From assembly GCA_900552715.1 (NCBI GenBank), contig USAV01000003.1:1-45801 (forward strand): a DNA stretch of 45,801 bases, given 5' to 3'. This stretch comes from an uncultured Veillonella sp. GTDB taxonomy: Bacteria; Bacillota; Negativicutes; Veillonellales; Veillonellaceae. Shown here one piece after another: positions 7,784 to 16,793 of this stretch; position 1 is the first letter of the stretch, and every line of letters starts with the position of its first letter. The notes under the pieces are model-generated. The model was given only the letters and a program-made list of their open reading frames with translations, was not told the DNA's origin and made no database searches. Made by a program: the position numbers and the translations under genes.

Positions 7784-8272
7784 ATGGCAGTACTTGAAGT
7801 AGTAAAAGCGGGACATCCCATATTAAAAGAGGTTGCAGAACCTGTAGAACATGTAAATAAAAAAATGCGTGCTTTAATAGAAGATATGGCCGACACAATG
7901 TATAAAACGGAAGGTGTTGGATTGGCAGCACCGCAGGTAAATGTATCCAAACGTATTATAGTTGTTGATGATCATGCTGGTAGTGGATTAATAGCGCTTA
8001 TCAACCCTGAAATTATTCATGGTGAAGGAAGCCAAATTGGGCTAGAAGGCTGTTTAAGTGTACCAGGTTATTTCGGAGATGTGGAACGTTTTGAAAAGGT
8101 TACCGTAAAAGGTATCGACCCACATAATAAAAAAGTTATGATTAAAGCTGAAGGTTTTTTGGCTAGAATTTTTCAACATGAAATAGATCATTTAGAAGGT
8201 CATTTATTTATTGAAAAAGCTACAAACTTACGCCGTATTGCAGATCATCCGGAGGAAAAGGAAATTGTCTAA
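7784..8272 (+). CDS. def: Peptide deformylase
   Basis: A 162-residue metalloenzyme that removes the formyl group from the initiator methionine of nascent proteins. The three family motifs are present: GVGLAAPQV (motif 1), EGCLSVP (motif 2, metal-ligand Cys) and QHEIDHLEG (motif 3, two metal-ligand His and the catalytic Glu). It follows priA by 12 bases with AGAGGAG as Shine-Dalgarno. It overlaps fmt by 8 bases, pairing the enzymes that add and remove the formyl group. Confidence 0.97.
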   Translation: MAVLEVVKAGHPILKEVAEPVEHVNKKMRALIEDMADTMYKTEGVGLAAPQVNVSKRIIVVDDHAGSGLIALINPEIIHGEGSQIGLEGCLSVPGYFGDVERFEKVTVKGIDPHNKKVMIKAEGFLARIFQHEIDHLEGHLFIEKATNLRRIADHPEEKEIV

Positions 8273-9272
8273 CAATAATCCATTACGCATAGTATTTATG
8301 GGCACGCCAGATTTTTCTGTTCCTACATTACGCGCATTAGTTGAGGCTGGTCACTCTATAGTAGGTGTATATTGCCAACCCGATAAACAAAAGGGACGTG
8401 GCAAGCAGATTCAAATGCCACCAGTTAAAGAAGCTGCGTTATCTTTGGATTTGCCCGTGTATCAACCTATAACATTACGTGATGATGCTGTTCAAAAGGA
8501 ATTGATTGATCTTGCACCAGACGTTATCGTCGTAATTGCTTACGGTAAGATTTTACCACCATGGCTTATTCGTTTGCCTAAATATGGATGTATTAATATC
8601 CATGCATCTATATTGCCAAAATATAGGGGGGCAGCACCTATCCATTATGCTATTTTAAATGGTGATACTAAAACAGGGGTTACCATTATGCATATGGATG
8701 ATGGTTTAGATACAGGAGATATTATCGATATTGCAGAAATTGATATACTTCCAAACGAAACAACAGGCGCTTTATTTGAGCGCATTGCTGAATTAGGGGC
8801 TCGCACTATTTCTCCTGTATTAGATAAATGGGTGAAAGGTGAAATTACAGCCACTCCTCAAGATGACGCTTTAGCAAGCCATACTTCTAAGATTACAAAA
8901 GAAATGGGGCTTATTGATTGGCATCAACCGGCACATAAGATTGTCAACTTGATTCGTGGTTTAAATCCAGCACCTGGTTGTTATTCCTTTTTACAGGGAA
9001 AGCGGTTAAAGATATGGTCTGCTCAAATGGTTGAGATTATATCTGTAAACAATAATATGACCACAATTTTTGTAAATAACAATGAGATTCCTGTAGAATT
9101 TGCACCTCCTGGTACTATAGTGCATACAGCAAAGGGACTTGTTGTGTCGACTGGTGATCAAGGTTTTATTCTCCTTACAGAGGTACAACCAGAAAATAAA
9201 AAGCGTATTAGTGCCCAAGATTTTATTAATGGTCACCAAATTAAAGGTGGTATTGCATTTGACGAAGTGTAA
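8265..9272 (+). CDS. fmt: Methionyl-tRNA formyltransferase
   Basis: A 335-residue enzyme that formylates initiator Met-tRNA with 10-formyl-THF. Motifs: LRIVFMGTPDFSVPTL at the N-terminus, the catalytic region INIHASILPKYRGAAPI near residue 110, the HMDDGLDTGDI block, and a C-terminal OB-like tRNA-binding domain. The frame is open upstream to 8211. I place the start at TTG 8265 because the protein then begins SNNNPLRIVFMGTP, as in the family, and GGAGG (8251-8255) is 9 bases upstream. No ATG gives a full-length N-terminus with a Shine-Dalgarno. The start overlaps the def stop by 8 bases. Confidence 0.93.
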   Translation: MSNNNPLRIVFMGTPDFSVPTLRALVEAGHSIVGVYCQPDKQKGRGKQIQMPPVKEAALSLDLPVYQPITLRDDAVQKELIDLAPDVIVVIAYGKILPPWLIRLPKYGCINIHASILPKYRGAAPIHYAILNGDTKTGVTIMHMDDGLDTGDIIDIAEIDILPNETTGALFERIAELGARTISPVLDKWVKGEITATPQDDALASHTSKITKEMGLIDWHQPAHKIVNLIRGLNPAPGCYSFLQGKRLKIWSAQMVEIISVNNNMTTIFVNNNEIPVEFAPPGTIVHTAKGLVVSTGDQGFILLTEVQPENKKRISAQDFINGHQIKGGIAFDEV

Positions 9273-10053
9273 TATATATTACAAAAGATACCCATTATAT
9301 TTAAAATTATCGGCTCTATCTTGTTTATTCATTTCAATAATCATCGGCTTTTCAATGTATATAGTTTGGCCAGGATTAGAAAGAATATCATACAACTTAG
9401 CTTTTATTAGTGAAAGTATAGGTGGACTCTTAATATTAGGTATTTGGGGACTTTGGTTTGTTCTAGCTATTGCTTCTCTAGGTTTTAGATATATTCATCC
9501 TATAGTTTTACGAATAGCTAATCGATTTATTTATTTACTTTTCCCATTATCATTAGGGCTAGGAAAGACTTTCATAGGCATACAAAAAGATGAATTACGT
9601 CAAGCTATGATTGATTTAATTAATCATCTAGTGGTTATGAATTTATATAAAGTACCTCCTGAACGTATCCTTCTATTAACACCTCATTGTCTTCAAGAGA
9701 ACACCTGTATTCATAAGGTGACACATGATGTATACAACTGTAAGCAATGTGGTCGCTGTCAGGTAGGAGGGTTATTGAAAATCGCAAAGGAATATGGTTG
9801 TCAATTTATAGTTGTCACTGGTGGTACATTGGCACGTATGAAGGTTAAAGAAGCAAAACCTAAAGCGATTATTGCTATAGCTTGTGAACGAGATCTTGCA
9901 AGTGGTATGGCTGATGTATTTCCTATTCCTGTTATCGGAGTATTAAATGAACGCCCTAATGGACCTTGTTGTAATACGACTGTTGATATTAACAAGGTAC
10001 GAGATGCTGTAGAGTTACTGATTGATAAGGATGACTATGAACGAAATTGCTAA
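9259..10053 (+). CDS. DUF116 domain membrane protein
   Basis: A 264-residue protein if started at TTG 9259 (AAAGGTGG Shine-Dalgarno 8 bases before; overlaps the fmt end by 14 bases). Two clear membrane segments (about residues 15-37 and 55-77) and a hydrophobic stretch near 88-104 precede a cytosolic domain rich in cysteine: C144, C150, CKQCGRC at 161-167, C181, C209 and CC at 237-238. This is the DUF116 layout. The clustered cysteines suggest an iron-sulfur or zinc site, which is inference. Its position between fmt and rsmB is seen in Clostridia and Negativicutes but not Bacillus. Function is unknown. Confidence 0.85.
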   Translation: MTKCNIYYKRYPLYLKLSALSCLFISIIIGFSMYIVWPGLERISYNLAFISESIGGLLILGIWGLWFVLAIASLGFRYIHPIVLRIANRFIYLLFPLSLGLGKTFIGIQKDELRQAMIDLINHLVVMNLYKVPPERILLLTPHCLQENTCIHKVTHDVYNCKQCGRCQVGGLLKIAKEYGCQFIVVTGGTLARMKVKEAKPKAIIAIACERDLASGMADVFPIPVIGVLNERPNGPCCNTTVDINKVRDAVELLIDKDDYERNC

Positions 10054-11395
10054 AAACGGACAAAAACAGAATATACGATTATTGGCTGTAAAGGCATTAT
10101 CTGATATCAATCGTAAGGGTGCCTATGCTAATATTGTTTTACAGGACTATATTTCAAAATATAATTTATCTGACTTAGACAGACGCTTCTTTACAGAACT
10201 TGTATACGGTGTGGTGCGTAGACGCAATTATTTAGATGCTATTATCGTACATTTTGCCAAACGTCCTATAAAAAAATTGTCCTCTATGGTCGTAGAAATT
10301 TTACGACTAGGTATATATCAGATTATCTATATGGATAAGGTACCGGAAAGTGCAGCAGTTAATGAATCAGTTAAATTAGCGAAGAAATTAACACGAGGTC
10401 TATCTGGCTTCGTAAATGCCATATTGAGATCCGTTATACGAGAACAAGATAGTATTGGTATTGAAGACTTAGCAGCTAATGATATAGAAGCTATTTCTTT
10501 TATTTACAATATTCCTCTTTGGCTTATCAATTTATGGATAAGTGAGTTTGGTCGTGACAAAACAGAAGATTTATGTGCATGGTTTAATGAACAGCCTAAA
10601 TTGACGGCACGTATTAACACGATTCTTATTGATATTCCACAATGTTTAACTATGTTAAATGAACAAGGATGGGCTGTTACACAGGATTCTAATTACGAGG
10701 ATATTATTTATATTAATAGCCATCGTGGTAGCCTTGAAAAATCTGAGGCATTTATAAAAGGTTATATTACATTTATGGATAAGGCATCTATGCTAGTAGC
10801 ACGTCTCGTAAATCCGCAACCTGGTGAGCGTATATTAGATTGCTGTGCTGCTCCAGGTGGTAAATCCATGTACATGGCTGCTTTAATGGATAATGTAGGT
10901 TCATTAATGAGTTGTGATATACATGAACATAAGATTGAACTTATGAATTCAAATGCTGAACGATTGGGTGCTTCTATTGTGCATACAAAAGTACAGGATG
11001 CTACAAAATTACCAGATTCATGGAATTCGTATTTTGATCGTGTGCTCGTAGATGCACCTTGCTCTGGGTTAGGTATTCTTCAAAAGAAACTAGATATGCG
11101 TTGGCGAAAACAGGAATCGATACTTTCAGAATTACCATCTTTACAGTTAGCCATTTTAGAACGCGCTGCTATGACAGTTAAGGAAAAAGGCTATTTAATA
11201 TATTCCACTTGTACATTAAACTACAAGGAAAACGAAGAGGTAGTTGAATCATTTTTACAGAAACATAAGGAGTTTTCTATTATTCCTGTGGCGGATGATT
11301 TCCCACTTAAGTCAAATAGTGGTATGATTACAACATATCCACCAACAGATGATATGGATGGTTTCTTTATGGTTAAAATGCAACGTATTTCTTAA
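10037..11395 (+). CDS. rsmB: 16S rRNA m5C967 methyltransferase RsmB
   Basis: A 452-residue SAM-dependent enzyme that methylates a cytosine of 16S rRNA. The N-terminal NusB-like domain (VKALSDINRKGAYANIVLQDYI, RRFFTELVYGVVRRR) binds RNA. The C-terminal catalytic domain has ILDCCAAPGGKSMYMA (SAM site), VLVDAPCSGLGILQKK (first catalytic Cys) and YSTCTLNYKENEEVV (nucleophile Cys). Start candidates are TTG 10022, ATG 10031 and ATG 10037. I chose 10037 because AAGG (10027-10030) is 6 bases upstream. It overlaps the DUF116 stop by 17 bases. Confidence 0.94.
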   Translation: MNEIAKNGQKQNIRLLAVKALSDINRKGAYANIVLQDYISKYNLSDLDRRFFTELVYGVVRRRNYLDAIIVHFAKRPIKKLSSMVVEILRLGIYQIIYMDKVPESAAVNESVKLAKKLTRGLSGFVNAILRSVIREQDSIGIEDLAANDIEAISFIYNIPLWLINLWISEFGRDKTEDLCAWFNEQPKLTARINTILIDIPQCLTMLNEQGWAVTQDSNYEDIIYINSHRGSLEKSEAFIKGYITFMDKASMLVARLVNPQPGERILDCCAAPGGKSMYMAALMDNVGSLMSCDIHEHKIELMNSNAERLGASIVHTKVQDATKLPDSWNSYFDRVLVDAPCSGLGILQKKLDMRWRKQESILSELPSLQLAILERAAMTVKEKGYLIYSTCTLNYKENEEVVESFLQKHKEFSIIPVADDFPLKSNSGMITTYPPTDDMDGFFMVKMQRIS

Positions 11396-11425
11396 CTAAG
11401 TTGTTAGCTTTGAATGGGAGCACTC

Positions 11426-12472
11426 ATGATTGAATTGTTGGGTAAATCGTTAGTTGAATTGCAAGCGTTATTTGAGGAACATAAAATTCAAAAATTTCGT
11501 GCGAAACAATTGATTGATTACATATATCATCGTCATATTTTTGTATTTCAAGATATGACACAATTCCCTAAGACCTTGAGAGATTGGTTGGATTCTAATT
11601 GCATAGTATCGATTCCTAAAGTGATTACTCAATCTGTATCACCCGACGGAAAAACACAGAAATTATTATTGGAACTTGCTGATCACAGTAGAATTGAAGC
11701 CGTTCTAATGGAGCAACATTATGGTAACTCTGTATGTGTTTCCTCCCAAGTTGGATGTGCTATGGGCTGTGTTTTTTGCGCATCTACACAGGGGGGATTG
11801 TTTAGAGACTTATCGGTTCCTGAAATTGTAGGTCAAGTTGTTCTCTTTAGTGCTTTAAAACAAGAAGATATTCACTCTTTAGTTGTCATGGGCGCTGGTG
11901 AACCATTACAAAATTATGACAATGTATTGCAGGCGTTAAAACTTATTCACGACCCTATGACATTTGATATTAGTTATAGAAAAATGACTATTTCTACCTG
12001 TGGTTGGGTTCCTAATATTTATAAATTGGCAGATGAGGATCTTCCGATTACATTAGCGTTATCTTTACATGCTACAACAGATGAAACACGTCGTAAGATT
12101 ATGCCTGTTGGATCTCGATACAAATTAGACGAGGTTTTAGATGCTGTAAAATATTATTATGAAAAAACACAGCGACGTATAACATTTGAATATATTTTAA
12201 TAGATTCAATTAATGTATCGTTAGAGGAAGCTCATGAGTTAGGAAACATTGGCAAGGCATTTCCTAATTGTCATGTCAATCTTATTCCTGTAAATGGGAA
12301 TGAACATATTAATTTGTATAAACCTTCTAGTAAACATATGAACATATTTAAGGATATTGTCGCTTCTTATGGTGTTTCTGTTACAATTCGTAAAGAAATG
12401 GGCGATGCTATTCAAGCCGCATGTGGACAATTAAAAGTAGCCCACGGTCGGAAAGAGGAGATTCATGAATAA
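11426..12472 (+). CDS. rlmN: Dual-specificity 23S rRNA/tRNA m2A methyltransferase RlmN
   Basis: A 348-residue radical-SAM enzyme that methylates A2503 of 23S rRNA and A37 of some tRNAs. The CxxxCxxC cluster motif is in GCAMGCVFCASTQGG. VVMGAGEPLQNYDN, STCGWVP and LALSLHATTDETRRKIMP follow, and the C-terminal methyl-carrying Cys is in AIQAACGQL. The start at ATG 11426 is preferred over ATG 11414 because GGGAG at 11416-11420 sits 5 bases upstream; the earlier ATG lacks a Shine-Dalgarno. It overlaps the next gene by 8 bases. Confidence 0.95.
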   Translation: MIELLGKSLVELQALFEEHKIQKFRAKQLIDYIYHRHIFVFQDMTQFPKTLRDWLDSNCIVSIPKVITQSVSPDGKTQKLLLELADHSRIEAVLMEQHYGNSVCVSSQVGCAMGCVFCASTQGGLFRDLSVPEIVGQVVLFSALKQEDIHSLVVMGAGEPLQNYDNVLQALKLIHDPMTFDISYRKMTISTCGWVPNIYKLADEDLPITLALSLHATTDETRRKIMPVGSRYKLDEVLDAVKYYYEKTQRRITFEYILIDSINVSLEEAHELGNIGKAFPNCHVNLIPVNGNEHINLYKPSSKHMNIFKDIVASYGVSVTIRKEMGDAIQAACGQLKVAHGRKEEIHE

Positions 12473-13166
12473 TATCGTAGGTTTAAGTAAAATTGGATTA
12501 GTCAGAAAACAGAATGAAGATCGCTTTTTTATTAGTGATAATATTTGTGCTGTTACTGATGGCATGGGAGGCTATAGAGGCGGAGAAATCGCCAGCACCT
12601 ATGCTGTTGATGAAATAAAAGAATATTTACAATCTACTCCTACCATTAATGAAACGTCCTTAGTTGATGCTATATTACATGCGAATACACGCATAGTTAA
12701 TCGTGTGGCACGAGAGGAACGGCTTAGTGGAATGGGAACTACTGCTGTTGTGGTTGCTAAGGTAGATGATAATCTACTTTGGGCTAGTGTCGGCGACAGT
12801 AGACTCTATATTTATAGAAATGATGAATTGACGCAAATTACCACGGATCACTCTATGGTTCAACAGTTATTAGATGCTGGTGAAATTACAAAAGAAGAGA
12901 TGATTGTACACCCGCAACGTAATTTATTAACTAGAGCCGTCGGTGTTGAAGAAGATTTACATGTCGATAGTGGTACACTACCTGTAAAATCCGGTGATCG
13001 AATTCTATTATGCACAGATGGATTATCTGGGTATATTAGCGATGAAAGAATACGAGAAGTATTACATCATATTGATGATAATACAGAGGTATTAAATACA
13101 TTGATTGCTGATGTATATGATGCTGGTGCCGGTGATAATGTTACCATTATAGTAGGAACTATCTAA
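12465..13166 (+). CDS. prpC: PP2C-family Ser/Thr protein phosphatase (Stp/PrpC)
   Basis: A 233-residue cytosolic phosphatase of the PPM class, partner of PrkC. Metal-binding and catalytic motifs are intact: VRKQNEDRF, AVTDGMGGYRGGEIAS, GMGTTAVV, ASVGDSRLYIYR, CTDGLSGY and GDNVTIIV. Length matches bacterial Stp proteins (about 240). GAGGAG precedes the ATG, which lies inside the end of rlmN. It sits directly before the kinase gene, the usual phosphatase-kinase pair. Confidence 0.95.
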   Translation: MNNIVGLSKIGLVRKQNEDRFFISDNICAVTDGMGGYRGGEIASTYAVDEIKEYLQSTPTINETSLVDAILHANTRIVNRVAREERLSGMGTTAVVVAKVDDNLLWASVGDSRLYIYRNDELTQITTDHSMVQQLLDAGEITKEEMIVHPQRNLLTRAVGVEEDLHVDSGTLPVKSGDRILLCTDGLSGYISDERIREVLHHIDDNTEVLNTLIADVYDAGAGDNVTIIVGTI

Positions 13167-13192
13167 TCTAGATATGGAGAGTTATAAATATT

Positions 13193-15118
13193 ATGAAGAT
13201 TAAAGATACATTGCTGGATAATCGCTATCGTATCCTGACCAAGATTGGTGTTGGCGGAATGGCCGACGTATATAAAGGTGAAGATACTTTATTAGGCCGT
13301 CCAGTAGCCATAAAAATTTTACATTCAAACTTTGCTAGTGACGATGAATTTGTAAGTCGATTTAAACGAGAAGCGCAGGCTGCAGGCAAGTTAAATCATC
13401 CTAATATCGTGAATATGTATGATGTAGGCTATGATCAAGGCATGCATTATATCATTATGGAATATGTAGACGGAGAAACACTTAAAGAATATATTACCCG
13501 TCATCATCGATTATCCATTGACGAAGCAGTTAAGATTACTATTGCTATCGGTGAGGGCTTAGAACATGCCCATGCAATGGGAATTGTTCATTGCGATATC
13601 AAACCACATAATGTAATTATTACAAATACAGGTCGTGTAAAGGTGACTGATTTTGGTATTGCACGTGCTATGAATACCACTAACACTGTTATGTACACAA
13701 ATTCTATAATGGGGTCTGCTCATTATCTTTCACCAGAACAAGCTAGTGGAAAACCTGTCGATGGAAATACAGATATTTATTCCTTAGGTGTCGTTTTATA
13801 TGAAATGTTAACTGGCAAGGTTCCTTTTGAAGGGGAAACACCAATTGCAGTAGCATTAAAACATGTACGAGAAAAGGTCATTCCACCTACAAGATATAAT
13901 CCTTCGATACCACCATTGTTAGAAGCGGTTGTGATGAAAGCATTAGCTAAAAATCCTGCTGATCGATTTGATTCCATATCTGAAATGATGGGGGACTTAC
14001 GTTTATCTCAAGGCTTTACGATGGGAAAAACACAACGTCATGAACCATACGATTTTGCGACACAAATGATTCCGGCTGTAGATCCAGATACATTAGATGA
14101 TTTCAGTGATATCGATGATCCTACGCCTAATGAGGAAAAAAAGAAATCTATGCTTAGTAAGATTGCATCTATACCACAAAAATATATAGTTCTTGGTGCT
14201 GCCGTTATTTTCTTGATTGCATTTTTAGGTGCATTCTTGAGTTATGGTAATTTTTGGAGTAATACCACTGTTGATGTACCAAATGTAGTAGGTAAACAAG
14301 TCTCTGTGGCCAAAAATATTTTGGAAGATAAACACTTACGAGTATCGACAAGTGAGGTAACTAATACAGATGTTCCAGCAGGACAAGTTATTTCTCAAAG
14401 CCCTGGTGCTGGGGAAAAAGTTAAGGAACAGCGTACTATACATTTAGTCGTATCTAAAGGTGTTGGTGATATTACAGTTCCTGATCTTTCTGGTTTGACT
14501 GTAGATCAAGCACGTCAACGTCTTAAAGATTTAGGCTTAGTTGTGGGTAAAATTACACAAGGATCTGTTGAAGGAAAACCTGATAATGTTATAGTTGCAC
14601 AAAGTCCTTCTGGTGATTCCAAGGTATCCAAAGGCACTACTGTTGATTTAGTTGTAAATAAAGCACAAGCTAAGAAGGTTAAAATGCCAGATCTCGTTGG
14701 TATGACCTTGAAAGATGCTCGCCAAGTATTGAGCTCTAACAATATTGGTGTTAATCAGATTGCTGGTTCAGTAGATGATAAATCAATCGTTACAGAACAA
14801 AGTATAAAAGCTGGTGAAGAGGTTTCTGAAGGTAGTAGCTTAAACTTAGCTACTGAATTAAAGGGAGATTCTTCCAAAAAAGACGACTCTAAGCAAAGCT
14901 CTTCCAATAGAACGAAAGGGACTGTAGATATAACTGTACCGTCTGGTTCTAAGAATCAAGAAGTCAAAATTGTCGTAAAGGATGATGATGGATCTTCCGT
15001 TATATACGATGATACAAATAAACCTGGTGACCGTATCGTAAAAAATGTATCTGGTGTGGGCAATGTTCGAATACAGGTGTACCTAAATGGTGCATTAGTT
15101 CAAGATACTGCGTTGTAG
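13193..15118 (+). CDS. prkC: Ser/Thr protein kinase with three PASTA repeats (PrkC/PknB type)
   Basis: A 641-residue membrane kinase. The cytosolic kinase domain (about 10-270) has the glycine loop GVGGMADVYKG, the ATP-binding lysine in VAIKIL near residue 40, the catalytic loop HCDIKPHN near 133 and DFGIA near 152. A juxtamembrane linker leads to one transmembrane helix (about 331-352). Outside are three PASTA repeats (about 357-425, 426-494, 495-562), which bind muropeptides in relatives, then a Ser/Lys-rich linker and a final beta-rich domain. The catalytic loop has Cys where the common form is HRD, a non-RD arrangement. It is followed by rsgA, a known kinase substrate in Bacillus. Confidence 0.95.
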   Translation: MKIKDTLLDNRYRILTKIGVGGMADVYKGEDTLLGRPVAIKILHSNFASDDEFVSRFKREAQAAGKLNHPNIVNMYDVGYDQGMHYIIMEYVDGETLKEYITRHHRLSIDEAVKITIAIGEGLEHAHAMGIVHCDIKPHNVIITNTGRVKVTDFGIARAMNTTNTVMYTNSIMGSAHYLSPEQASGKPVDGNTDIYSLGVVLYEMLTGKVPFEGETPIAVALKHVREKVIPPTRYNPSIPPLLEAVVMKALAKNPADRFDSISEMMGDLRLSQGFTMGKTQRHEPYDFATQMIPAVDPDTLDDFSDIDDPTPNEEKKKSMLSKIASIPQKYIVLGAAVIFLIAFLGAFLSYGNFWSNTTVDVPNVVGKQVSVAKNILEDKHLRVSTSEVTNTDVPAGQVISQSPGAGEKVKEQRTIHLVVSKGVGDITVPDLSGLTVDQARQRLKDLGLVVGKITQGSVEGKPDNVIVAQSPSGDSKVSKGTTVDLVVNKAQAKKVKMPDLVGMTLKDARQVLSSNNIGVNQIAGSVDDKSIVTEQSIKAGEEVSEGSSLNLATELKGDSSKKDDSKQSSSNRTKGTVDITVPSGSKNQEVKIVVKDDDGSSVIYDDTNKPGDRIVKNVSGVGNVRIQVYLNGALVQDTAL

Positions 15119-15125
15119 AGGCCGT

Positions 15126-15989
15126 ATGAGTACAGGTATTGTAATTAAAAATATGAATGGTTACTTTTATATTCAAGATGAATTTGGAACCATTCATGAA
15201 TGTAAGGTGCGGGGACGTATTAAAAAGTCGAAATATAGTTTGCTTGTAGGTGATCGTGTAGAGTTTTCAGAAGATGGATTCGTTGAGACTATCTTGCCAC
15301 GTCACAATTCAATGATACGTCCTGCTGTCGCTAATATCGACCAAGTTATCCTTGTTGTTGCTTCTCATAATCCTGACATTAATGAGTTATTACTCGATAA
15401 AATGTTAGTAATGATTGAACATGCTGATATACCAGTCATTTTGTGCATAAATAAGTGCGATGTAGGTGATGCATCGACAGATGCATTAATCGATAAGTAC
15501 AAATCGATTGGATATCGTGTTATCACTACATCTGCCATAAATCATATCGGTATTGATGAATTACGCAATCATTTGCAACACAAGATTACTGCTTTTGCAG
15601 GACCTTCCGGTGTTGGTAAAAGTAGCCTCTTAAACGCAGTGGATGAAAAATTTGCATTCCAGACGGGTGAGATAAGCGATAAGATTAAACGTGGGAAGCA
15701 TACAACACGTCATGCCTCATTGTTTAGTTTAAATGCTGATTCATTTATCATGGATACACCTGGCTTTAGTTCTATTGAATTTACTGATATTACATTAGAA
15801 CGATTACCTACACTATTTCCTGAATTTTCTGACTATGTAGAAGCTTGTAAATTTAATCCTTGTTATCATGAGCATGAACCGATTTGTGGTATCAAGGAGG
15901 CTTTGGCAAATCATAAAATTTTTGAAAGTCGCTATGATGCGTACACGATTATCCGCAAAGATATACAGAACCAAAGAAAGAGGTTTTAA
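15126..15989 (+). CDS. rsgA: Ribosome small-subunit GTPase RsgA
   Basis: A 287-residue circularly permuted GTPase (order G4-G1-G3) that assists late 30S assembly. The N-terminal OB fold is followed by NKCD (G4, near 108), GPSGVGKSSLLNA (G1, near 159) and DTPGFSS (G3, near 209). The C-terminal zinc knuckle CKFNPCYHEHEPIC fits the C-x4-C-x-H-x5-C pattern. Length is normal. GAGG precedes the ATG, 7 bases after prkC. It belongs to the prpC-prkC-rsgA-rpe block shared with Bacillus. Confidence 0.96.
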   Translation: MSTGIVIKNMNGYFYIQDEFGTIHECKVRGRIKKSKYSLLVGDRVEFSEDGFVETILPRHNSMIRPAVANIDQVILVVASHNPDINELLLDKMLVMIEHADIPVILCINKCDVGDASTDALIDKYKSIGYRVITTSAINHIGIDELRNHLQHKITAFAGPSGVGKSSLLNAVDEKFAFQTGEISDKIKRGKHTTRHASLFSLNADSFIMDTPGFSSIEFTDITLERLPTLFPEFSDYVEACKFNPCYHEHEPICGIKEALANHKIFESRYDAYTIIRKDIQNQRKRF

Positions 15990-15990
15990 A

Positions 15991-16641
15991 ATGATTAAAA
16001 TAGCTCCATCTATGTTATCCGCAGATTTTTCAATATTGCGAGATGAAATTAAAAGTATTGAACTTGCTGGTGCTGATTATCTTCATATAGATGTCATGGA
16101 TGGACACTTTGTGCCTAATCTTACATTTGGTGCACCTATTGTAAAAGCTATCCGCCCACATACTGCATTGCCGTTTGATGTACATTTGATGGTCACTAAT
16201 CCGGCTGATTATGTTGAAGAATATGCAAAAATTGGTGTTGAATACTTTACCTTTCATCAAGAAACAGTTCCTCATATGCACCGATTGATACAGCAGATTA
16301 AATCCGCTGGTATGAAAGCAGGGGTTGCGCTCAACCCAGGGACACCAGTTTCGATGTTAGAAGATGTGGCCGGAGACTTGGATATGATTTTAATCATGTC
16401 CGTCAATCCAGGATTTGGAGGACAATCCTTTATTCCACGGGCTGTAGAAAAAGTAAAACAAGCGAAACTTTTATTGGATTCAGCTGGTAATAATGATGCT
16501 GTTATAGAGGTTGATGGTGGTATTAACGATATTACTTGCATACCAATTAAGGATGCAGGTGCTACTATGTTAGTTGCTGGATCTGCTGTATTTGGGGCTC
16601 CTGATAGAGCGAAGATAATCGAAGCAATACGTAATAACTAA
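15991..16641 (+). CDS. rpe: Ribulose-phosphate 3-epimerase
   Basis: A 216-residue TIM-barrel enzyme of the pentose phosphate pathway that interconverts ribulose-5-P and xylulose-5-P. Motifs: IAPSMLSADFSIL, YLHIDVMDGHFVPNLTFG, FDVHLMV, MSVNPGFGGQSFIP and the phosphate-binding EVDGGIN. The frame is open into rsgA, but ATG 15991 gives the standard N-terminus and has AAAGAGG 7 bases upstream, 1 base after the rsgA stop. It is the last gene of the priA operon before a strong hairpin. Confidence 0.96.
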   Translation: MIKIAPSMLSADFSILRDEIKSIELAGADYLHIDVMDGHFVPNLTFGAPIVKAIRPHTALPFDVHLMVTNPADYVEEYAKIGVEYFTFHQETVPHMHRLIQQIKSAGMKAGVALNPGTPVSMLEDVAGDLDMILIMSVNPGFGGQSFIPRAVEKVKQAKLLLDSAGNNDAVIEVDGGINDITCIPIKDAGATMLVAGSAVFGAPDRAKIIEAIRNN

Positions 16642-16706
16642 TATAAAATATATCTAGATTCGAGTAAACATCATAAGTCTTGTATTGTAGATATATACTA
16701 TGATAT

Positions 16707-16743
16707 AAAGAGTCAGTAATTCTTTTGTAATTACTGACTCTTT
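16707..16743 (+). terminator. Terminator hairpin after rpe
   Basis: A perfect 15-bp stem (16707-16721 with 16729-16743) closes a 7-base loop. The T run after it is interrupted, but its position at the end of the ten-gene operon and directly before a good promoter supports termination. Confidence 0.8.
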
Positions 16744-16745
16744 AC

Positions 16746-16774
16746 TTGCTTTTAGAATATTTTTTTGTTAAAAT
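16746..16774 (+). promoter_or_regulatory. rpsB promoter
   Basis: TTGCTT (16746-16751) and TAAAAT (16769-16774) are 17 bp apart, and TG at 16766-16767 makes an extended -10. Transcription would start near 16781, giving a leader of about 100 bases before rpsB. An alternative reading with TTGTTA at 16765 as -35 has no good -10. Confidence 0.7.
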
Positions 16775-16793
16775 TACTAAGTATGAAAAATAT

